From: Bacteroidota bacterium
GTDB lineage: Bacteria; Bacteroidota; Bacteroidia; AKYH767-A; OLB10
Length of the DNA stretch: 64,000 bases
Direction: 5' to 3'
Assembly (NCBI GenBank): GCA_016699635.1
Contig: CP064983.1
Location: 3,162,001 to 3,226,000 of the forward strand
Notes under the pieces: model-generated
Told to the model about the DNA's origin: nothing
Seen by the model: the letters and a program-made list of their open reading frames with translations, nothing else
Database searches by the model: none
Shown here: one piece after another, positions 20,286 through 29,181 of the stretch
Numbering within the stretch: position 1 is the stretch's first letter
Layout: the number at the start of each line of letters is the position of its first letter
Program-made: the position numbers and the translations under genes

Positions 20286-21737
20286 ATGAATATAGATTCA
20301 CTTAAGCTTAAAAAAATAAGCGCACTTTGGATAATTGTCATTCTTGTACTTTTTATTGCAAGTATTGTACTTGGAATTCTTATGAGGCTCAATCAGGGAA
20401 AAGTTATTGAACAATCGCCACTTACTTTCTATACAAACATGACAACACATGGTTTAACCATGATTGGGATTTGGTTTGCTGCAGGAATGGTTGCCGTAAA
20501 CTATCTTTTACAACGGTATGTGAAGACAAGTTATGGTGTTAACTTGTTTGCCTTTATTCTTACTGTTATTGGTGTTGTAATGCTTTGGGTAACTACCTAT
20601 GCAGGTAAGTTTAGCACAGGCTGGACTTTTCTCTATCCATTACCATTCAGAGATCTCGGTTCGGAGAGTTGGTCAACACCGTTGTTTCTTATTTCGTTAA
20701 CAATATTAGGTGTAGGATGGCTGGTGTGGAGTGTTAGTCTGATGGCTCAGATTTTTAAAAAATATACATTGGCCCAAGCCTTTGCATGGCAACATTTCAA
20801 AAGTAATCCAACTGTAGAGACACCACCTTTTATATTGATAACAACAGTGACATTAGTTGGTGTCATTGCCTCGTTAATTGCAGCAGTAATTGTTATTGTA
20901 TTGTATTTCGCAGAATATTTCTCTCATGGAGATTTTGTCAATGATGCTTTGCTGATGAAAAACCTGATCTATTTCTTTGGTCATACCATTGCAAACGAAA
21001 TGCTTTATTTAGGCTTGGCTGTTATCTATGAAATTTTTGGAGAAGTAAGCGACAGGCCAAAATGGAAAATGACCTGGTATATTTCATTGGCATGGAATTG
21101 TGCAATGGTATTTATTTTAACTGCATTTTTTCATCACCTATACATGGACTTTGTGCAACCACAGGCTTTGCAAATTGTTGGACAATTGGTATCATATCTT
21201 GCAAGTATTCCATCTGCTGCTGTGACGGTTTTCAGTATTGTAGCAGCAGTTTATGGAGTTAAGGTAAGATGGTCTATTGTAAACCTATTGTTCTTTCTTG
21301 GTGTTGCCGGATGGGTAATTGGTGGCTTAGGGGCTGTCATTGATGCAACTATTTCAAATAATATTATGCTGCATAATACGCTTTGGGTTCCTGCACACTT
21401 TCATACCTACAATGCCATGGGAAACGTTTTGTTTAGCATCGGTTTCTTTTACTGGTTCTCTACGCAATATGTTGACAAATTAGTTTTAAGTAAGCTTACA
21501 AAATACACTTTAACACTTCTAATTGTCGGTGGCATTGGCTTCTTAATGGCATTCTATGTGGCCGGTGCAAATTCAATTCCAAGAAGATATAGTACATATC
21601 CTGTTGAACTCACATCAGGGCCTTATCTTGCTAAGGTAGGTGCTTTGTTTGCAACAATATATCTTATCGCTATTTTGATATTCTTTTATAATATTGCTAA
21701 ACGATGTTTCGTTATTTTGTCTGCTTCTTCGCGCTAA
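20286..21737 (+). CDS. haem-copper reductase subunit I, probable nitric oxide reductase (sNOR-like)
   Basis: 483 residues, about 12 membrane helices. Haem and metal ligands visible: His in TTHGLTMIG (helix II), His in FFGHTIANEM (helix VI), the pair in FFHHLYMDF (helix VII) and two in HNTLWVPAHFHTYNAMG (helix X). The helix X text is close to B-family oxygen reductases. In oxygen reductases helix VI reads HPxVY, with Tyr crosslinked to His; here the place four after His is Asn. Loss of that Tyr is a mark of NO reductases, and the order subunit II - subunit I - SenC matches norSY-senC. Assignment is inference. Confidence 0.75.
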   Translation: MNIDSLKLKKISALWIIVILVLFIASIVLGILMRLNQGKVIEQSPLTFYTNMTTHGLTMIGIWFAAGMVAVNYLLQRYVKTSYGVNLFAFILTVIGVVMLWVTTYAGKFSTGWTFLYPLPFRDLGSESWSTPLFLISLTILGVGWLVWSVSLMAQIFKKYTLAQAFAWQHFKSNPTVETPPFILITTVTLVGVIASLIAAVIVIVLYFAEYFSHGDFVNDALLMKNLIYFFGHTIANEMLYLGLAVIYEIFGEVSDRPKWKMTWYISLAWNCAMVFILTAFFHHLYMDFVQPQALQIVGQLVSYLASIPSAAVTVFSIVAAVYGVKVRWSIVNLLFFLGVAGWVIGGLGAVIDATISNNIMLHNTLWVPAHFHTYNAMGNVLFSIGFFYWFSTQYVDKLVLSKLTKYTLTLLIVGGIGFLMAFYVAGANSIPRRYSTYPVELTSGPYLAKVGALFATIYLIAILIFFYNIAKRCFVILSASSR

Positions 21738-22456
21738 CATGTTTTAGCTTTTTAGGTTATGCTAATGATAATCACTCTGACTTCAGGGAAGAGCAGAATC
21801 TTTACGGAAAAATTTATAACGCACCACTCGGAATTGTTGGTAATAATAAAGTATCTTCTGTTGAAGAATTATATAATCAGAAACCATTAATCATAGCTTT
21901 AGTTTTTACAAGATGTTATGGCATCTGCAATCCATTCTTACTTCAATTGAGCGAAAATATAAAGCATCTACAAAGCAATTCAGATTTTAATATTTTAGTT
22001 ATAAGTTTTGATCCAAGAGATAACCTTCAGGATATGACTAATCTTTCAAAGCAATATGGCCTTGAGAATAATCTTCAATGGAACTTTGCAATAACCGATA
22101 GTATTGATGCATTTATTAATTCCATAGGATTTATTCCGAAATGGGATAGCGTTATCAAACAGTTTGACCACGATGCTTTGCTGGTTGGTGTAAATGAGAA
22201 AGGGCTTATAACTAAAAATCTTTTGGGAATCAGAATTGTGGAAGACGTACATAAAATGATAAGCAGCATTAATAATGTATTTACTCCCTCCTACCGTTTA
22301 CCAACAAAAAGTAATATATTTTCATGCTTTAACTACGATCCGAAAACACAAACAAACAGACCTGGCTTAGGACTTTTATTTGTAGCCTTGCCTGCAATCA
22401 TAACTTTTCTTATTGTTACAATAATTGTTATTAAATCAAAGAGAACAGTTTCTTAG
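21704..22456 (+). CDS. Sco1/SenC family copper chaperone
   Basis: 250 residues: N-terminal signal (FVCFFALTCFSFLGYA), thioredoxin-like Sco domain with the copper-binding Cys-x3-Cys in TRCYGICNPF and a distal His in QFDHDALLVG, and a C-terminal membrane helix (FVALPAIITFLIVTIIVI). It inserts copper into the CuA site of subunit II by family role. The start overlaps the end of subunit I by 34 bases, which implies coupling or an indel at that junction. Confidence 0.85.
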   Translation: MFRYFVCFFALTCFSFLGYANDNHSDFREEQNLYGKIYNAPLGIVGNNKVSSVEELYNQKPLIIALVFTRCYGICNPFLLQLSENIKHLQSNSDFNILVISFDPRDNLQDMTNLSKQYGLENNLQWNFAITDSIDAFINSIGFIPKWDSVIKQFDHDALLVGVNEKGLITKNLLGIRIVEDVHKMISSINNVFTPSYRLPTKSNIFSCFNYDPKTQTNRPGLGLLFVALPAIITFLIVTIIVIKSKRTVS

Positions 22457-22561
22457 AATTTTAAACACACTTTTTGTCACTTAAAATAAATTATCGGAAC
22501 TATAAAACCATAATCAATGCAATTTTGTTTTCTGATATGAAGTTTAAAAATTAAAACAGTT

Positions 22562-22915
22562 ATGTCATCAGTAAAAATAAAACGGATTTATGAAGCACCG
22601 GACAAAAGTGATGGTTATAGAATGTTGATTGACAGGCTATGGCCAAGAGGTGTTAAAAAAGAAAATGCTGCCATTGATGAATGGAATAAAGATATTGCAT
22701 CATCTTCAGAGCTAAGAGAATGGTTTGGTCACGACCCTGAAAAATTCAAAGAATTTACAGCTCGTTATACAAAAGAACTTCACAACAAGAATGATGAATT
22801 AAAGCAAATAGCCGGAATTGCAAAAAAGCAAAACTTGACGTTACTTTATGGCGCAAAAGATACAGAGCACAACCAAGCTGTAGTTTTACAAAAAGTATTG
22901 AGTAAAATGATATGA
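22562..22915 (+). CDS. DUF488 family protein
   Basis: 117 residues with the DUF488 hallmarks IKRIYEAPDKSDGYRMLIDRLWPRG and LREWFGHDPEKFKEF, the first visible as DGYRMLIDRLWPRG near residue 18. Biochemical function of the family is not settled; it is often found near nitrogen-oxide or metal-stress genes. The ATG of the next gene overlaps its stop (ATGA), so the DUF488 and hemerythrin proteins are co-translated. Intact. Confidence 0.85.
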   Translation: MSSVKIKRIYEAPDKSDGYRMLIDRLWPRGVKKENAAIDEWNKDIASSSELREWFGHDPEKFKEFTARYTKELHNKNDELKQIAGIAKKQNLTLLYGAKDTEHNQAVVLQKVLSKMI

Positions 22916-23379
22916 GCACCAAACCAATTAAGCGACATGAGGCAATACAGTCCATAAGCAGAGAACATTATCAAGGATTACTTTTTGGTTCTAAAATCAG
23001 GATGGGGCTTAAAAAACAAATAGAGCCTGACCGAATGGCAAAGTACGCTGTTTGGTTTTATAAAGAACATCTCATTCCTCACTTTGAAATAGAAGAGAAA
23101 TATTTATTTCCGGTTATGAGCCCTGAAAATGAAATGATTCAAAGAGTACTTAAAGAACATCGCATGCTTGCTGATTTATGTAAATCAGAATTGGAATTGG
23201 CTACAAACAGCAAACTTGAATTACTCGAAAAAACATTGGAAGCCCACATTCGCTTTGAAGAGAGAGTACTCTTTAAAGAAATTGGATCTATTGCTACATC
23301 TGAACAGCTCGAACTGATAAACAAACATCATAAAGAGGAAAAGTTTGTTGACAATTTATCTGACCCATTCTGGAAGTAA
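22912..23379 (+). CDS. hemerythrin HHE-domain protein
   Basis: 155 residues forming a four-helix bundle that binds a di-iron centre. Ligand candidates are His in REHYQGLL, the His-x3-Glu of PHFEIEEKYLF, His in KEHRMLADL, His-x3-Glu in AHIRFEERVLF and the late pair in NKHHKEEKF. Such bacterial proteins sense or bind oxygen or NO, or repair iron centres. The position after a probable NO reductase and DUF488 supports a role in NO handling (inference). The start overlaps the DUF488 stop by four bases. Confidence 0.85.
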   Translation: MSTKPIKRHEAIQSISREHYQGLLFGSKIRMGLKKQIEPDRMAKYAVWFYKEHLIPHFEIEEKYLFPVMSPENEMIQRVLKEHRMLADLCKSELELATNSKLELLEKTLEAHIRFEERVLFKEIGSIATSEQLELINKHHKEEKFVDNLSDPFWK

Positions 23380-23397
23380 CACCTACTCATAATTTCA

Positions 23398-23838
23398 ATG
23401 AACAACATGTTGCACTCAAACATACAAACAGAAAATATTTTAGTTGCCAGAAATACACGCCCGACAAGCATGCGTATTTTAGTTTACAATTTCCTTGCAA
23501 AACAACAAGCTGCATTATCTATCACTGAGATTGAGAAACATTTTCAGCATGCTGACAGAATTACAATCTATCGTACTTTAAAAACATTTGAGGAGAAAGG
23601 CATTATACATAGCATTCAGGAAGATAATATAACCAAATATACTTTATGTGGATCTGCTTGTTCAGAACATACCCACTACGATCAACATCTTCACTTTTAT
23701 TGTAAGTCTTGCAAACAAACTACCTGCAAAACCGATATTGCCATTCCGCTAAACAACATTACCGGATTTAAAATTGACGATATAACATTTTTTGCAAGAG
23801 GTATTTGCGAAAAATGCATTAACCCGACTTTGCAATAG
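23398..23838 (+). CDS. Fur family metal-responsive regulator
   Basis: 146 residues. Winged helix (SITEIEKHFQHADRITIYRTLKTFEEKGII, core ADRITIYRTLKTF) then the metal-binding dimerisation domain with His-rich TH/YDQHLHFYC and two Cys pairs (CKSC and CEKC) that hold structural zinc. It could be Fur, Zur or Per. The next gene is a Zn/Cd-type P-ATPase with its own promoter, which fits a zinc-linked role, but operon position also links it to the NO-reductase genes. Confidence 0.85.
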   Translation: MNNMLHSNIQTENILVARNTRPTSMRILVYNFLAKQQAALSITEIEKHFQHADRITIYRTLKTFEEKGIIHSIQEDNITKYTLCGSACSEHTHYDQHLHFYCKSCKQTTCKTDIAIPLNNITGFKIDDITFFARGICEKCINPTLQ

Positions 23839-23858
23839 GATTGCATTGACATCTGCCA

Positions 23859-23866
23859 TAATTTTG
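23859..23866 (+). promoter_or_regulatory. P-type ATPase promoter -7 box
   Basis: TAATTTTG matches TAnnTTTG, 19 bases before the ATG at 23886. Confidence 0.45.
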
Positions 23867-23885
23867 TATTCAGAAAATATATGGC

Positions 23886-25886
23886 ATGACGCATAAACAC
23901 ATTTACGACTCCAGCGGAAAACAACTTTGTTGTACTCTTGAAGATAATATTTATGAAAATGCAGGTCGTGTTGATTTGAAAGAAAATCACGATCACAATG
24001 ATCATGACCATACGCATCATGAGTCCGGTATGTTTTCAATATATCTGCCCGGATTAGTTTCTTTAGTGCTTCTTCTGGCAGGAATGCATTTTGATTATTG
24101 GAATACCTTCTCCTGGTTTAATGGGTGGATTCGTTTAGTTTGGTATATAATAGCCTATATCCCGGTTGGATTTCCTGTAATCAAGGAAGCTTATATTGGA
24201 ATTACAAAAGGAAATATTTTTTCTGAGTTTTTTCTGATGACAATAGCTACCGTTGGTGCATTTGCAATAAAAGAATATCCTGAAGGTGTTGCTGTAATGT
24301 TATTCTATGCTGTGGGAGAATTACTTCAGACAATGGCTGTAAGAAGAGCAAAATCAAATATTAAAACCTTACTTGATCAACGTCCTGATGTTGCAACAGT
24401 ATTACGAAATAGTAACACTGTTTCTGTAGATGCTAACGATGTTGGCATTGGCGAAGTAATACTTTTAAAACCAGGCGAAAAGTTAGCACTTGATGGTATT
24501 TTACTTTCTGATAACGGAACTTTTAACACTGCTGCACTAACAGGAGAGAGTATGCCCGATGCAAAAGTGAAAGGAGCTTCAGTTCTTGCAGGCATGATTA
24601 ACCTTAATACTGTTGTAAAAATTAAAGTCACAGCCGCTTATGAAGATAGCAAGTTGAGCAAGATGCTTGAATTAATTCAAAATGCATCTGCACAGAAAGC
24701 TCCCACTGAATTATTCATCAGAAAATTTGCAAAAGTTTATACCCCTATTGTTGTTGGACTTGCTGTTGCCATCACTTTATTGCCCTACTTTTTTGCTCAT
24801 GAGTATATTTTTCGTGATTGGTTTTACAGAGCTTTAATATTTTTAGTCATATCATGTCCTTGTGCATTGGTAATAAGTATTCCTTTAGGATACTTTGGAG
24901 GCATTGGCGCTGCCGGCCGGAATGGTATTTTGGTTAAAGGCAGTAATTATTTAGATGTACTTGCATCGGTGCAGCATGTTGTGATGGACAAAACCGGAAC
25001 AATTACTGAAGGCGTATTTAAAGTTCAGGAAGCTTTAATTTTTCCGGAAGAAAATAGAAATAAAATTTTGCAAATGGTTAATGCGCTTGAAAAACACAGT
25101 ACACATCCTGTTGCAACAGCCATTCACAACTATGTTTCAAATACCTCAACAATTGAACTGGAAAAGGTAGAGGAAATTTCAGGTCATGGAATGAAAGCAT
25201 TTGTTAATGGCAAAGAGTTGTTAGTAGGAAATTTCAAGCTTTTATCCTTACATAACATATCATTTAATGTTGATCCTGCTACCATAAAGCATACCGTCAT
25301 TGCCATTGCTTTTGATAGAAAATTTGCAGGCTACATCATCATTGCAGATAGCATTAAAACCGATGCTGCCGCTGCCATACAAAAATTAAAACAGATGCAT
25401 GTAGATGTTACGATGTTGAGTGGTGATAAAACAACTGTTGTAAATTCAGTTGCTGAGCAAACAGCAATTTCTCATGCTTATGGTGAGTTACTGCCTGAGG
25501 ATAAAGTTGAAAAAGTTAAATCCATAATCAATCAAAAACAAACAGTAGCTTTTGTTGGTGATGGTGTTAATGATGCACCCGTTATTGCATTAAGTCATGT
25601 TGGTATTGCAATGGGTGGACTTGGCAGCGATACTACTATTGAAACTGCAGATGTTGTAATTCAGGATGACAACCCGATTAAAATTCCTTTAGCAATAAAT
25701 ATTGGAAAGCAAACAAAGAAAGTGGTCTGGCAAAATATCACTATGGCGTTTGTAATAAAAGCAATAGTTTTAATATTAGGCTCAGGTGGATTGGCAACTA
25801 TGTGGGAAGCAGTGTTTGCAGATGTTGGTGTTGCACTATTAGCAATCATCAATGCAATGCGTTTATTAAAAATGAGATTCGATTAG
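23886..25886 (+). CDS. heavy-metal translocating P1B-type ATPase (Zn/Cd/Pb class)
   Basis: 666 residues. The short N-terminus has Cys-Cys (KQLCCTLE) and a His/Asp-rich run (HDHNDHDHTHH) instead of a full HMA domain. Then come eight membrane helices with the metal-site motif SCPCALVIS, actuator TGES (LTGESMP), phosphorylation site DKTGT, HP motif (KHSTHPVATAI) and hinge GDGVNDAP. The His-rich lead and CPC favour Zn2+/Cd2+ export rather than Cu+. It follows the Fur gene by 47 bases, with its own -7 box. Intact. Confidence 0.88.
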   Translation: MTHKHIYDSSGKQLCCTLEDNIYENAGRVDLKENHDHNDHDHTHHESGMFSIYLPGLVSLVLLLAGMHFDYWNTFSWFNGWIRLVWYIIAYIPVGFPVIKEAYIGITKGNIFSEFFLMTIATVGAFAIKEYPEGVAVMLFYAVGELLQTMAVRRAKSNIKTLLDQRPDVATVLRNSNTVSVDANDVGIGEVILLKPGEKLALDGILLSDNGTFNTAALTGESMPDAKVKGASVLAGMINLNTVVKIKVTAAYEDSKLSKMLELIQNASAQKAPTELFIRKFAKVYTPIVVGLAVAITLLPYFFAHEYIFRDWFYRALIFLVISCPCALVISIPLGYFGGIGAAGRNGILVKGSNYLDVLASVQHVVMDKTGTITEGVFKVQEALIFPEENRNKILQMVNALEKHSTHPVATAIHNYVSNTSTIELEKVEEISGHGMKAFVNGKELLVGNFKLLSLHNISFNVDPATIKHTVIAIAFDRKFAGYIIIADSIKTDAAAAIQKLKQMHVDVTMLSGDKTTVVNSVAEQTAISHAYGELLPEDKVEKVKSIINQKQTVAFVGDGVNDAPVIALSHVGIAMGGLGSDTTIETADVVIQDDNPIKIPLAINIGKQTKKVVWQNITMAFVIKAIVLILGSGGLATMWEAVFADVGVALLAIINAMRLLKMRFD

Positions 25887-25948
25887 TATTAACGAATCAG
25901 CCAATAATATAAACCTATTTAGAAAGAATTAATCAGTAAAAAATGTTT

Positions 25949-26908
25949 TTAGTTCTTTCGAACAACACCCATAGAACAGAATTTATCAATTCTGTTGTTA
26001 ACCCTGTCAGCATCAGATACAGTAAGTAAGGCACCTAACTGAACATTAATTTCTTTTTTTACGGTTGCAAAAATTTCTTCCGGATTACTATGCGCACTAC
26101 CTGCTGGTTCTTTAATAATGCCATCAATTAATTTTAAATCGAGCATGTCATTGGCAGTAAGTTTAAGCGCATTGGCTGCCTTTTCTTTATTATCCCAGTT
26201 GCGCCATAAAATACTGGAACATGACTCAGGCGAAATTACAGAGTACCATGTGTTTTCAAGCATCATTACTTTATCGCCTACACCAATTCCTAATGCACCA
26301 CCGGATGCACCTTCGCCAATGATAATACAAATAACAGGCACCTTTAAAATTGACATTTCATAAAGATTGCGAGCAATAGCTTCACCCTGTCCGCGTTCTT
26401 CTGCTTCAAGTCCGGGATAGGCACCCGGAGTGTCAATGAAAGTAACAATGGGCTTATTAAACTTTTCAGCAAGTTTAAACAGACGTAATGCTTTTCTATA
26501 ACCTTCCGGGTTGGGCATACCGAAGTTACGATATTGCCTGGACTTTGTATTGTGTCCCTTTTGCTGACCAACAAACATAATTGTTCTTCCATCAACAGTA
26601 CCAAAACCTCCTATCATTGCTTTATCGTCCTTAACATTTCTGTCACCATGCAATTCAATAAAAGTATTGTCGGTAATAGCATTTATATAATCGAGAGAAT
26701 ACGGTCTGTCCGGGTGACGACTTAATTGAACACGTTGCCACGGTGTCAGGTTTGAATAGATTTGCTTTTTTGCTACCTGAATTTTTTCCTCAATCTCAGT
26801 TAAAAGATTGTTTACATCTATTTTTCCTTTATTGCCTATTTGTTTTGTTTTTTCCAATTGTTCGTATAACTCTTCAATTGGCTTTTCAAAATCAAGATAA
26901 TTGGACAT
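25949..26908 (-). CDS. accA: acetyl-CoA carboxylase carboxyltransferase subunit alpha
   Basis: Transfers carboxyl from biotin carboxyl carrier protein to acetyl-CoA to start fatty acid synthesis; works with AccD, which is not in the window. 319 residues, normal length, with lines LSRHPDRPYSLDYI, DTPGAYPGLEAEERGQ and GEGASGGALGIGVGD that shape the carboxyltransferase active site. The ATG at 26908 lies 22 bases past a TAnnTTTG box. Divergent from ispE. Intact. Confidence 0.95.
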   Translation of the reverse strand: MSNYLDFEKPIEELYEQLEKTKQIGNKGKIDVNNLLTEIEEKIQVAKKQIYSNLTPWQRVQLSRHPDRPYSLDYINAITDNTFIELHGDRNVKDDKAMIGGFGTVDGRTIMFVGQQKGHNTKSRQYRNFGMPNPEGYRKALRLFKLAEKFNKPIVTFIDTPGAYPGLEAEERGQGEAIARNLYEMSILKVPVICIIIGEGASGGALGIGVGDKVMMLENTWYSVISPESCSSILWRNWDNKEKAANALKLTANDMLDLKLIDGIIKEPAGSAHSNPEEIFATVKKEINVQLGALLTVSDADRVNNRIDKFCSMGVVRKN

Positions 26909-26930
26909 GTTTTCTTTTTATTTGCAATGA

Positions 26931-26938
26931 CAAAAGTA
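26931..26938 (-). promoter_or_regulatory. accA promoter -7 box
   Basis: TACTTTTG on the minus strand, 22 bases before the accA ATG; back to back with the ispE promoter. Confidence 0.55.
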
Positions 26939-26984
26939 GCATAATTTGATTATGTCTGATGATTGTTAAAACTTATCGAAAATT

Positions 26985-26992
26985 TATCTTTG
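26985..26992 (+). promoter_or_regulatory. ispE promoter -7 box
   Basis: TATCTTTG matches TAnnTTTG with a TTG at 26963-26965 as -33 element. It lies nine bases before the ATG at 27002, so the leader is very short or absent. Confidence 0.55.
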
Positions 26993-27001
26993 CCGGCACT
27001 T

Positions 27002-27826
27002 ATGCTTAATTTTCCAAATGCCAAAATTAATCTCGGGTTATTTATAACCTCTCGTTTTGACGATGGTTATCATGCATTGGAAACATTGTTCTATCCTATC
27101 AACTGGTGCGATATTTTAGAAATAACTGAGAATAAAAATTATAGCAAATCACAACCTAAAGTAAATTTATATATATCAGGATTGGCAGTTGATGGGCCTA
27201 CTGATCAGAATTTATGCAGCAAAGCCTATCACCTTCTAAAAGAAAAATTCAATCTTCCACCTGTAAATATATTTCTGCATAAACAAATACCAACCGGTGC
27301 TGGACTTGGTGGCGGATCATCCGATGGTGCACACACACTACTCCTTTTGAATAAATTGTTTGATTTAAAACTGAGTAATGAAGATCTCTCTGTATTTGCC
27401 TTAAATCTGGGTTCTGATTGTCCTTTTTTTATCTCCAACAAACCATCATTTGCCTTTTCAAAAGGTGAAATATTAAAACCTGCACCAACAGTATTAGAGG
27501 GTAATTTTATAGTTGTAATAAAACCTTCTGTTTCTGTATCAACAGCTATGGCATACAGTCAGGTCAAACCTGATAAGCCCAATAAGAGTCTTACAGAAAT
27601 TTTAAACTTACCCAAAATCCAATGGAAAGATTTTCTGAAAAACGATTTTGAAAAAACTATTTTACCACAATTTCCACAAATAGAAAAACTAAAAACTAAC
27701 CTCTATCAGGCCGGTGCTTATTATGCTTCAATGAGTGGCAGCGGCTCTGCTGTTTTCGGATTGTTTCATGATGAAGTTAAATTGTCTTTTCTGAAGGATG
27801 AGCAGCATCATTCAGCGTGGCTTTAA
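27002..27826 (+). CDS. ispE: 4-diphosphocytidyl-2-C-methyl-D-erythritol kinase
   Basis: GHMP kinase of the MEP isoprenoid pathway. 274 residues from the ATG at 27002 (MLNFPNAKINLGL); an upstream in-frame codon at 26963 lies before the promoter and is rejected. The substrate Lys/Asn region AKINLGL, the ATP loop PTGAGLGGGSSDGA (about residue 97) and the C-terminal SGSGSAVFG are all present. It converges with the next gene, with the two stop codons overlapping. Intact. Confidence 0.93.
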   Translation: MLNFPNAKINLGLFITSRFDDGYHALETLFYPINWCDILEITENKNYSKSQPKVNLYISGLAVDGPTDQNLCSKAYHLLKEKFNLPPVNIFLHKQIPTGAGLGGGSSDGAHTLLLLNKLFDLKLSNEDLSVFALNLGSDCPFFISNKPSFAFSKGEILKPAPTVLEGNFIVVIKPSVSVSTAMAYSQVKPDKPNKSLTEILNLPKIQWKDFLKNDFEKTILPQFPQIEKLKTNLYQAGAYYASMSGSGSAVFGLFHDEVKLSFLKDEQHHSAWL

Positions 27827-28559
27827 TTACTTTTTGCAAGCATAAAGGTGCCATAAAGATTAAAAAACACCTGCTTATTTTTGGCAAATGCCATAATAGG
27901 AATAGTTTTGGTATAAGCATCAAGCATCACCCCTACTTCAACTGCAGTTATTCCATCGTTCATGATGTTGTATTCAAACATCACACCTGACTTTAAAAAT
28001 AAGCCTGGATATAGTTTCAACTCATCCAAACCTTTTGTAAATTCTGCCTTGCCATAAATACTTTGTCTGTCATGATTTTGATTGTTAGGGTCATATTTTT
28101 CAACCACACGTTGACCGTTTCCTGTTGCAAAAATTAAATACACAGGCTTTGTAAACCCTAATGATGGACCACCTGTTGAATTCCATCTTATCTCGAAATG
28201 TCTGCGTTCTGCTTTATCAAACAAAACACGCTCATAACAAAATCCACCATGCATTACCAACAGCGAATTCATTTTTCCAAAAACAAAAGTTTTAGGTCGC
28301 TCCGAAAGATAGCTGACTGACTTGTACTCTTTCGGATGTTTCATGCTCACAATTTCTATTTCGTACATCCTTTTGCGACTTACTGTCAGATTTTTCCTTT
28401 GCGAAACATAAAACCCCAGCCGCTGCTGTGCAAGGTTGCACCGATTGAATATTCATTGGTATAACGCAAGGGCAAATCCTCAACATAATCGTAACGCACA
28501 TCTTGTGCTATTACACCAAATGATAACAGAAAAAATATTACTGTCAGCCTTAATTGCAT
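27823..28559 (-). CDS. conserved exported protein of unknown function (one frameshift)
   Basis: Starts MQLRLTVIFFLLSFGVIAQ, a clear signal peptide, then DVRYDYVEDLPLRYTNEYSI and HSSGWGFMFRKGK. A run of A near 28391 is one base short: with the extra base the text continues NLTVSRKRMYEIEIVSMKHP and joins the long downstream frame to 27823, about 245 residues in all. The body is beta-rich, as in outer-membrane or periplasmic proteins of Bacteroidota. I do not recognise a named family. It converges with ispE. Confidence 0.65.
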
Positions 28560-28650
28560 TGAGCAAAAATAAATTATTTTTATTTCAGCCGTTAAATCAG
28601 GGCTTTATCATGCTGATTATTTTTAAACATCTAAATTACTGCTGAAAAAC

Positions 28651-28658
28651 TAATTTTG
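28651..28658 (+). promoter_or_regulatory. dciA promoter -7 box
   Basis: TAATTTTG, four bases before the ATG at 28663, implying a leader of only a few bases. Confidence 0.45.
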
Positions 28659-28662
28659 TATC

Positions 28663-28956
28663 ATGTTCAGAAAGACAAATGAGGAAAGCCTGAAAGAGGT
28701 AATTGAGCAACTGTTGGAGACATATAAACTGCGCGACAAACTCAATCAGGTAAAACTGCAACGCAGTTGGGATGAAATTATGGGCGAAATGATTAGTAAA
28801 AGAACAGAAAAGCTTATTCTGAAAGATCATACATTGTATATCTATCTCAATTCTGCACCTTTAAAAGAGGAACTCAGTTATGGTCGTGAAAAAATTGTTC
28901 AGATGCTTAACACTGCCCTCGAAGGTGGTTTTATTAAAGAGGTTGTTATCAGATAA
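28663..28956 (+). CDS. DUF721 domain protein (DciA-like)
   Basis: 97 residues matching the DUF721/DciA core: a helical N-terminus (EESLKEVIEQLLETYKL), then WDEIMGEMISKRTEKLILKD and a short strand region (HTLYIYLNSAPLKEEL). DciA proteins load the replicative helicase in bacteria that lack DnaC/DnaI; here that role is by family inference. Single gene with a -7 box and a terminator, between ispE and a tRNA gene. Intact. Confidence 0.8.
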   Translation: MFRKTNEESLKEVIEQLLETYKLRDKLNQVKLQRSWDEIMGEMISKRTEKLILKDHTLYIYLNSAPLKEELSYGREKIVQMLNTALEGGFIKEVVIR

Positions 28957-28985
28957 GTCCAAATTCTAATTAGAATGACAAATAA

Positions 28986-29013
28986 AAAAGCTGCCTCTTT
29001 TGAAGCAGCTTTT
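28986..29013. terminator. rho-independent terminator after dciA
   Basis: AAAAGCTGC and GCAGCTTTT pair around a ten-base loop; it lies 30 bases past the dciA stop and also just 3' of the minus-strand tRNA gene, so it can serve both. Confidence 0.8.
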
Positions 29014-29019
29014 ATCTTG

Positions 29020-29092
29020 TGATCCCGCTGGGGCTCGAACCCAGGACCCCTACATTAAAAGTGTAATGCTCTACCAGCTGAGCTACGGAATC
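29020..29092 (-). tRNA. tRNA-Lys, anticodon TTT
   Basis: On the minus strand the acceptor arm GATTCCG pairs with CGGGATC (one T:G pair), followed by discriminator A; CCA is not encoded. The D-loop is AGCTCAGCTGGTAGAGC, the anticodon stem-loop TACACTTTTAATGTA shows the TTT anticodon, and the T-arm is CTGGGTTCGAGCCCCAG. All arms fold. Confidence 0.95.
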
Positions 29093-29181
29093 GGGATTTT
29101 TAATAACGAGGGCGCAAAAGTATTGTTATCCGTTTTAAATAACAAAAGATTTTTGCTTTTTTATTAACAATAAGCGACTTT

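Noticed and set aside
26963..27001. upstream start for ispE
   Set aside because: It would lie over the promoter, and the family alignment starts at the ATG at 27002.
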